Source of the DNA: Diphasiastrum complanatum
Taxonomy: Eukaryota > Streptophyta > Lycopodiopsida > Lycopodiales > Lycopodiaceae
Direction: 5' to 3'
Length of the DNA stretch: 61,000 nucleotides
Assembly (NCBI GenBank): GCA_029204225.1
Contig: CM055108.1
Span: forward strand, 16,272,722-16,333,721
Shown: positions 53,222 to 61,000 of the stretch, piece by piece
Position numbering within the stretch: the stretch's first letter is position 1
Layout: the number at the start of each line of letters is the position of its first letter
Notes under the pieces: model-generated
Told to the model about the DNA's origin: nothing
The model's database searches: none
The model's input: the letters and a program-made list of their open reading frames with translations, nothing else
Made by a program: the position numbers and the translations under genes

Positions 53222-55116
53222 GCATGGATACTTGTATAAATTAAGTCATTGCTTTTCTGCCTCTAGTCAAGCTCTCAGTACTTCAATTCATTCAAATAAA
53301 AATTTATTTTGGCATTATAGACCTGGTCATTTAAATTATGCTGCTGTACAACGAATGTCTAGACAATCTATTGTTCTTGATCTTGACTATCCTCGCGAAA
53401 AAGTTGAACTACCTGTCTGTCAAGACTGTCTAGTTGGTAAACAGACTAGGAAGCCATTTAAGTCAAGCCATCAGCATGTTGCTAGAGGATTGCTAGATGT
53501 TGTACATTCACATATTTGTGGCCCAATGAAAAATCCTTCACTGAAGGATGCCAAGTATTTTATAACCTTTATTGATGAATTCTCCAGAAGAACTATGGTA
53601 TTTTTCATAAAGAAGAAATCAGAGACATTCAATTGCTTTAGAATCTTCAAGGAGCATGCAGAAAAGGAGACTAGAAGGACAATCAAGGCCCTAAGGTCAG
53701 ATAACGGTCGAGAATATATCTTTGTCGAGTTCAAGGAGTACTGCCAAAGCCAAGGCATTGAGCAACAATTCATCACTCCTTACAGTCCTCAGTCTAATGG
53801 CTTAGATGAGAAGAAGACGTACTCTGGTCGAATCTGCTAAGTGTATGCTAGCACATGCATCGTTGCCCAAGAGATTCTAGGTTGAAGCTGTCTCCACTGC
53901 AGCTTACATCCAGAACAGATGTTCGACCAAGGCTCTCTCAGACAAGACACCCCACGAGGTGTGGACAAGCTCTAAGCCTTCTTTGAAGAACCTAAGAGTG
54001 TTTGGGTGCATTGCCTATGCGCAGATCCCAAAGGACACAAGGAAGAAATAAAGACCATCTTGATCAAATATACTTCGTCTAATAACACTTACAAGCTGTA
54101 CAATCCTGATACCCAGCAAATCTTGTATAGCTGAATATAGTCTTTATCGAGGATCAGTTCGTCGACCTCAAAGGCAAGGATATTGCTCAAGAAGAACCTT
54201 CATCACCTGCCATTGACACGACAATCCGAGCTTATGGCTCAGTCATGTCTATTGTCGACCCACTTTGAGACAACGAATCAGACGACAATATTGCTGCTAC
54301 CCAGCAACTTATCCCAGGAGCGGTTCATCAGTCGAATCCTCCCAGAAGATCAAGCCGAGTGCGCACACAGCCCACAAGGTATACTCATGAGTTTGCCTGT
54401 CTTTTAATGCAGGAACCGACGACAATCGAAGAGGCACTTAGCCAACCAGACTCTGATCTCTGGAGAGAAGCTATGGACAAAGAGTATTCCTCTCTGATCA
54501 AGAATCAGACATGGTCATTAGTCGAAGCTCCTATTGGTTGCAATATTATTGATTGCAAATGGATCTTTAAGATCAAATATAACGCCAACGGAGCGATTGA
54601 TCGAAGGAAGGCTAGACTGGTAGCATGAGGATTCACTCAGATCCCGAATGTCGACTAAAGTGAGACTTTTAGTCTAGTCGTCAAACATTCGTCGATCCGA
54701 ATGCTCCTGTCTTATGTTACAGCTGTCGACCTCGAAGTACATCAACTTGATGTACAAACAACCTATCTGAATGGAGTTATACAAAAAGATATCTACATGA
54801 TCCAGCCTGAAGGATATGTTCTAGAAGGCATGAAGAATCATGTTTGTAAACTCCACAAAGCACTATACGGCAGAGCTTGGTTTCAGAGGATCAACACATT
54901 CCTCATTGAACAAGGATCTAAAGCACTGTTGATTGCAATGTTTATCCAAAGTCAGTGCAGCAATCCTTCATTATCATCACCTTGTATGTTGATGATACGT
55001 TGCTCTTCAGCAACAATGTCAATATGGTCAAGGATTCGAAATAGATGTTGTTCTCAGAATTTGACATGACAGATCTAGGCAAAGCACACTTTTGTCTTGG
55101 AATTCATGAAGAAACA
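53222..55116 (+). pseudogene. Ty1-copia pol fragment: integrase and reverse transcriptase
   Basis: Pre-integrase region FWHYRPGHLNYAAVQRMS, CQDCLVGKQTRKPFKSS; integrase GPMKNPSLKDAKYFITFID, ALRSDNGREY, then a shift at the third catalytic residue (NGLDEKK in place of N-G-xAER). Shifted pieces carry EAVSTAAYIQNRCSTKAL and RVFGCIAYAQIPKD. RT is at 54359-55110: EALSQPDSDLWREAMDKEY, CKWIFKIKYNANGAIDRRKA, LDVQTTYLNGVIQKDIYM, and YVDD at 54984-54995 in another frame, then FDMTDLGKAHFCLGI. RNase H is absent; the frame ends where a new repeat starts at ~55117. Confidence 0.92.
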
Positions 55117-55624
55117 AAATGTTTCTGATTACAAAGCCTTGCTAGCTTTCAGCCCTTCACCTGACGAAGATGTTCGCGAACTCAAACATCTGGAGACACA
55201 AAACACGAAGAGTTTTGCGAACACGAAAGTCAACGGAGACAAAGACGAACGGTTCGTGAACACGAACGGTTCGCGAACACGAAGGATCCACGAACGAGAT
55301 TCCTTTGCGGTCCAGCAAGAGAGAAAGGCAGACGAGGTAAACGAAACTCGTTCTATCCTCATGCTCCAAGGAGTACCGCCAGATATCACGCAAGTACCCA
55401 AAAGTACAGAGATCTGACCTGATGGCATGACGTCAGTAGATACTTCCTAGGTCGTGGCTAATCTGCCACTCTTGTAATTCTCTGATTAGTTGTAAATGTA
55501 TAATCACTCTAATCTTAGGTTTACATAGAGAGACCGTACTTACTGGATAATACTTGACATATATCAGAACAAGATACACAGAGTGTAACTAAGAGAAGAG
55601 ATACTAAAGAATTCTGATGCTAGT
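55117..55624 (+). repeat. LTR-like sequence with CGAAC-motif cluster
   Basis: Begins TGTTTCTGATTAC at the point where copia RT homology stops. Within 55170-55330 the motif TTCGCGAAC/GAACACGAA occurs about eight times. It ends where the 3' LTR of the next element starts. Probably a copia or gypsy LTR; boundaries uncertain. Confidence 0.45.
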
Positions 55625-56305
55625 TGTAAAAATTACAGCAAATAAGGATCCTAAAACACTTGAAATGATGAGGGAAACAATAGATTATGATTTCATAAGA
55701 TTAGCACAAGTTGAACCATCAAAATCCATCAAAAATCTATGCTTGAACCTCACTAAATGGCCCAAATCCTTGAAGAAGGCTTCACACGTGTGAAAGTACG
55801 GCCTCCCACAGTCTGAGTACTGTACACCAGACCTACATTCAATCCTATAATCATTATAATCACAAGTACTCAAACAATTATGAACATAGAGAGCAATTGC
55901 ACCATTATGAGAGAAAAAACATGAAATTGCTTGATAGATTTTGGTGAGATATCATCACCTATATATACATGATCCATCACGATTTTGGGCAGGTATGAGT
56001 AGCCCTAAACCTATCCCTAATGCTAATTTTGGTGGATCTTTCATCCCTACCAAGTTAGGGTTGGAATCTTGGAGATCCCTCAACAATGCAAAAATTACCA
56101 AAAATAGCTCCTATTTTTTCTCCCTTTTATCTAAGCATAATTTGGACTCATTCCAAAGGTTCTAACACTTAGGTCTACTTGAGAGCATCCTTATGAATGG
56201 AATCCTATGCTATTTGGCACGTGTGACAAGCCACATCATGACCATCTAACTATTTACAAGTCATATGACCAAAACTAGTCAAGCTAGAATTGTGAATTTT
56301 TAACA
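55625..56305 (-). repeat. 3' LTR of the intact copia element, 681 bp
   Basis: On the minus strand it starts TGTTAAAAATT directly after the PPT and ends AATTTTTACA, giving the short inverted ends usual for LTRs. TATA-like GTATATATAGG lies near 55965. Two ACGTG-core motifs occur (CACACGTGTG, GGCACGTGTG). The 5 bp outside are CTAGT; the matching target duplication would be beyond the window. Confidence 0.85.
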
Positions 56306-56318
56306 CTCCTCCTCACTA
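56306..56318 (-). other. Polypurine tract of the intact copia element
   Basis: Minus strand reads TAGTGAGGAGGAG immediately before TGTTAAAAATT, 1-2 bp downstream of the polyprotein stop. Confidence 0.85.
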
Positions 56319-56319
56319 T

Positions 56320-59300
56320 CTAGCTTGGTTCAATCATTGCTTTACTAATCACTCCAAGTGATGATATGAACTTCATAAAAGGTGTCTTTTGAAGTGTTTT
56401 AGTAAGTAGATCAGCTACACATTCATTGCTTGGAACATGCTCCAAAGCAATCTCCTTGGCTTGCACCATTTCTCTCACAAAGTGATGGCATATCTCAATG
56501 TGCTTAGATCTTGCATGGAAGATTGGGTTAGATGCAAGGTGTTGGGCTGATTTATTGTCATTGTAGATGATTGGTGCCTCCTCTGAATCCATGATCTTTA
56601 GTTCCACCAATAATCTCTTGATCCAAAGTACCTCCTTTGTAGTGGTTGTCAAAGCTTTGTACTCGGCCTCGGTTGAAGATAGAGATATAGTTTCTTGCTT
56701 TTTTGAAAGCCATGAAACCACACCTTCTCCTATGAAAGTTGAATAGGCACTTGTTGATTTCCTATCTCTCTTGTCCCCTGCAAAATCTGAATCACTAAAT
56801 GCATGAAGGTTAATCACATCTCCTCTATATAGAATCCCAAAATCCAATGTACCCGAGATGTATCTTAGAATCCTCTTAGCCTTTTTCCAATGGATATTCA
56901 ATGGCTTTTGCATGGATTGGCTCAACCTACATACACTAAAGCTAAGATCTGGTCTAGTTATAGTGATCCACATTAAGGAACCTATAAGTTGCCTAAACAA
57001 AGTGATGTCCATGAAGGATCTTTCATCATCTTCATTTGGCACTTTTACATCTTGCTCCATTGGTGTGTCAACACTTTTGCATACTTCCATCTTAAACTTC
57101 TTCAAAAGACTTTGAGCATAGTTTACTTGACTTATAAAGATAAAATCAGACCCTCTAAGTACTTCTATGCCTAAGATGAAGTGAAGACACCCTAGATCTA
57201 CCATCTTGAACTCTAAGGATAGATCTATCTTGATTTTTTCAATACCATCAACACTATTTCCACTAATGATGATGTCATCTACATAAATGAGTAAAAGTAC
57301 AATACCAACATCATCAAACTTAATGTAAAGAGTGGGATCATATTCACTTTGAACAAAAGAAAGTGAAATAAGATAGCAATGTAGTCTTGAATTCCAAGAT
57401 CTCGAGGCTTGCTTCAAGCCATAGATGCTTCTTTGGAGATGGCATACTTTGTTCTCCATTCCATGCTTGATGAACCCTTGTGGCTGCTCCATATAGATAT
57501 CCTCTTCCAAAAAACCATTCAAGAAAGCATTAGAGACATCCATTTGACATAGAATCCATCCAAAATGTGATGCAAGTGTAATGATTAGTCTTATTGTGAC
57601 CATCTTGGCCACGGGTGCAAAAGTTTCCTCATAGTCTATCCCTCTCTCTTGAGCATAGCCTTTTGCAACTAATCTTGCTTTATGTTTGTTAACACTCCCA
57701 TTTGCATTCAACTTAAGCTTGAAGACCCACTTGCATCCTATTACATTCCTTTGAGGTCTCTCAACAAGCAACCAAGTTTCATTCTCAATCAAGGCATCAT
57801 ACTCATCCAACATAGCTTTATACCATTCTTTGGAGTGCAATGCATCTTCAACATTAGATGGTTCTTTGAAACTAGATAAAGCATAAGAAGTGGATGAGAT
57901 ACCCTCAACTTGCTGTCCTTTGCCTTGATATGTGAGCCTTGATGGCTCCACTTTTGCCCTTGAAGATCTCCTTGGTGTGATAGGTGGGTTTGGTGCTTGC
58001 TCCTCCATGAGCTCCTCCTCAAAACCAAGATCTTGATCCTCGGCCATCTTCTTCTTGATTGTTGGAGCACTTGAGCCTTCTTCAAGCATATGCATATGAT
58101 GTTCATCAAAGATGACATCCCTTGAAACAACAAATTTGTTCAAGGATGGGAGATAGACTTTGTAGCCCTTGCTTGAGCTTGCATATCCAAGCATGATCCC
58201 TCTTGTGGAAGATGGATCCTCCTTGGTTCTTGTTTCCAATGGCACATGCACATAACATATACACCCAAAAACTTTCAAGTGATTAAGATTGGGTTTCTTT
58301 CCATACAACATCTCATAAGGAGTTTTGCCTTCAATTGCTTTGCAAGACACCCTATTCATCAAGTAGTTTGCACATACAAGAGACTCACCCCAAAAGGATT
58401 TGGGCAAACAAGCATCTAATCTTAAAGCCTTAGAACATTCACATAATGTTCTATTCCTTCTTTCAGCAACTCCATTTTGTTGAGGAGTGTAAGGACAAGA
58501 AGTCTCTTTCTTGATCCCTTCCTCCTCACAAAAGGCCTTGAACTCATTGGAGATGAATTCTCCACCATTGTCACTTCTAAAGATCTTGATGCTATGATTA
58601 TGATGATTTTCCACAAACAACTTGAACTTTACAAAAGTATCAAATACTTGAGACTTGAAGGAAAGTAAGAACACCCAACAATATCTTGAGTAGTCATCAA
58701 TGAAGGTTAAAAACATGGATGAACCTCCATTAGATTTGGTGCTAGCAATGTGCACATCCGAGTGTATGAGTTCAAGAGGATGAGATGACTTTGTGATGGA
58801 GTTAGGAAACACCTTCTTATGTGCCTTGGATAAGGCACAAGCTTCACAAACCTTGTCTTCCTTCCCAATAGACCTTGGTAGGCCTAAAGCATACTCCTCC
58901 TTGATCATAGCCTCCATGGAACCCGAGTTGACATGTCCAAGTCTTTTGTGCCATAAAGTAAAGGTAGATATCTTGCTCTTCTCGGCCAACATGACAACAT
59001 TAGTATCCACAAATGCATCCAACTTATAAAGTTTGCCAAGTCTAGTGCCCTTAGCCACTATCTTACCCTTCTTCTTGATGAAACATTCATTTGAAGCAAA
59101 GTCAACATTGAAACCATTGTCTACCATTTGGCCAACACTTAGTAGATTCTTTGTTATTGTAGGAATGTACAAAACACCTTCTATGTTGATCTTTTTGGAA
59201 GATCCTAAGCAAAGGGGAATGCTACCAACTCCTTCAATCTTACAAGCTTCATCATTTGCTGTATAGATAGACTTTATAGGTCCATCATAAGATAAGAGAG

Positions 59301-60288
59301 AAGAGAAAAACTCCCTTTTACTAGTCATGTGTGAACTAGCACCCGAGTCAATCCACCAAGGATCTTCTCCTTTGAAGCTTGTTGAAGAAAATATGGACAT
59401 CATGAGAGAGTCCTCATGTGAACTCTCCTCCTCCTCCTCTTTGCTCATGTTGGCTTGGCTTTGATCTTGCTTCCTCTTGAAGCATTCTGAGGCATAATGC
59501 CCCATCTTGCTACAATAGTAGCACTTCACCTTTGATTTGTCCTTCTTGACTTTGGTGGTTGATGGAGATGCCTTTGGGGGTCCTTCTTGATCCTCAAGCT
59601 TTGTAGACTTCTTGAATGTTGATCCTTTGCCTTTGGACTTGCCTTTGCCTTTGGTGAAGAGAGCTTGGTCATCTCCACCTTGGATGGAAAGCCTATCCAT
59701 CCTCTCTTGCATTTGGCTCCTTCTTGATTCCTCGGCCATGAGCGTGCCTTGGAGTTCTTCAAGTATGGGTAGCTTACCCATAATTGCATATCCCTGAACC
59801 AAATTGTCAAATTCAAAGCTTAGTCCATTCAATATGAGTTGAACAAGCTCTTCATCCTTGATAGGTTCACCTATAAAGGCTAGCTCTTTGTTCAATTCTT
59901 TTACTCTTAGGACAAAAGTATGTGCACTCTCTCCTTTCTTTTGATAGCTTCTATAGATTTGATTCTTCAAAGCTAACATTCTAGTTTGGTTCTTGGATTC
60001 ATAGACCTTTTGCAAAGTCTCCCAAGCATCTTGAGCTGAAGTGCAATCTCCTACCTCTCTTAAGAGTTCATTTGCAACATTCATTTTTATGCAATGTAGT
60101 GCAACATTGCACCTCTTGATGTATTTGGCTTTTTCTTGAGGATGAATAGGTTCACCCTCCTTACCATTTACAATTTCCATCAGATCTTGCATGATCATGA
60201 TAGATTCCATTCTAACTTTCCATATGGAATAGTTAGTTTTGTTGAGCCTTTCATTAGTATCCAAAAGATATGCATTTATAGATGCCAT
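56320..60288 (-). mobile_element. Intact Ty1-copia Gag-Pol polyprotein, 1322 aa
   Basis: One open frame encodes the whole copia polyprotein. From the start MASINAYLLDTNERLNKTNY: gag (UBN2 type, residues ~20-200); CCHC knuckle CYYCSKMGHYASEC at ~255-268; protease WWIDSGASSHMTS at ~310; pre-integrase LWHKRLGHVNSG with CEACALSKAHKKVF at ~443-500; integrase with FIDDYSR (~529), FRSDNGGEF (~571) and NGVAERRNRTL (~606); RT from ~815 with YVDD at ~1001; RNase H with FSDSDFAGDKRDRKSTS (~1162), SSTEAEY and NDNKSA, ending near 1290. All the catalytic residues I can check are present. Reverse transcription would prime on initiator tRNA, but the PBS and 5' LTR lie outside the window. Confidence 0.96.
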
Positions 60289-61000
60289 CTAGTCTCCTAA
60301 TCAAGGACTTGACACAAATGAAGGTTACTTCTATTGATTTGATTGAAGGTCTACCTTATCCCACTTCTTAGGGACCTGAAAAGATCAGTAATAGACTTCC
60401 TATAAAGATATAAGAATGCTCTCTAACAAAATCAAATCATAGAATACTAGAAACAATGCACTTGCTTGATTGAAGTAGACAATACTAGTAGAATTGCCCC
60501 TCTTTCTATAAAGAGCATTAAAGCTTCCAAATGATCTGATCAAGAGTGAATTTCAGCAACCTAATATACTTCCAAAATCACTTGTAAAAGATCTAAATGG
60601 AACTTAATGAGGATGCAACCCAATCTACTATCCAATCACAAGCAAAAAATGATCAAAATTGATGAAAAATTGATCTAATTTGGTGCATAAGTCAAGCAAT
60701 GGTTGGACTGAACCTAAATCACTTTAGGAGGTGCCTACTACACCTTAGAACAGCCTTGAAGAGTCCCCAAAACTCTGATCTTCCCTCTATTCATCTAGCG
60801 CTTCATCCATTAAACGTTTGGCTACGTAATCTAGAATGACTGTGATTTCTATTACTAAAGTTCTGTTCATTTTGATAGGCATAGTCATGATTAGGGAGAG
60901 AGTCAAATAATTCATTCCGCTGCACACGAACATTTTTTGTTCGAGTTTGCTTCTCGTTCGTTTCTTGTTCGAGTTCGTTTCTCGTTCGTGTTCGTCATTT
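60289..61000 (-). other. 5' leader of the copia element or flanking sequence
   Basis: At least 712 bp upstream of the gag start without PBS, LTR or gene. The final 80 bp carry repeated TTCGTT/GTTCGAG motifs (CTCGTTCGTTTCTTGTTCGA), similar in kind to the CGAAC cluster at 55170-55330. Confidence 0.4.

Overview
The window looks like nuclear DNA from a seed plant with a large, transposon-filled genome. It is AT-rich, introns are long, and both recognisable host genes are plant families: an S-type anion channel (SLAC1/SLAH) and augmin subunit 1 (AUG1/HAUS1). A 5.1-kb intron loaded with transposon debris and layered copia, gypsy, CACTA and hAT remnants fit a gymnosperm best. That taxon is an inference from texture, not from a marker. 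No rRNA, tRNA or CRISPR was seen.

Layout. 1-5.7 kb: degraded Ty3-gypsy gag, low-complexity decay, a GTCGC-motif repeat block and a Ty1-copia scrap. 6.2-8.8 kb (minus): a SLAH-type channel gene with clean 3' splice junctions but no exon for its membrane core. 9.4-12.9 kb: non-coding with two tandem duplications. 12.9-21 kb: copia RNase H fragment, a broken minus-strand coding region of unknown family ending at a polypurine tract (PPT) and LTR, a plus-strand gypsy 3' end with LTR, and gypsy pol. 21.4-28.5 kb: CACTA fragment, an ORF with a weak methyltransferase resemblance, copia debris, and a multi-exon minus-strand DDE-like transposase gene of a family I cannot name, with subterminal-type repeats beyond its 5' end. 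28.6-36 kb: LTR ends, a foldback MITE, microsatellites, an LTR with primer-binding site, and a second minus-strand copy of the unknown coding region. 36-39 kb: CACTA and hAT transposase remnants.

40.4-48.9 kb (minus): AUG1, the only complete host gene. Six exons join in frame to a 306-residue protein. Intron 1 appears to use a GC donor and holds a roughly 12-unit degenerate minisatellite. Intron 5 holds a deleted copia element with its 3' LTR, an LTR/PBS relic and CpG-rich repeat islands. 49.8-50.7 kb: weak decayed coding sequence.

51-61 kb: three copia elements. One on the minus strand is broken. One on the plus strand meets it head-to-head and is also broken. The third, on the minus strand, is uninterrupted (1322 codons) with a well-defined 3' LTR; its 5' LTR is not in the window.

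Most of the window is retrotransposon archaeology. The best candidates for something undescribed are the DDE-like transposase gene with its repeats, and the two-copy minus-strand coding region that sits directly before an LTR without any pol.
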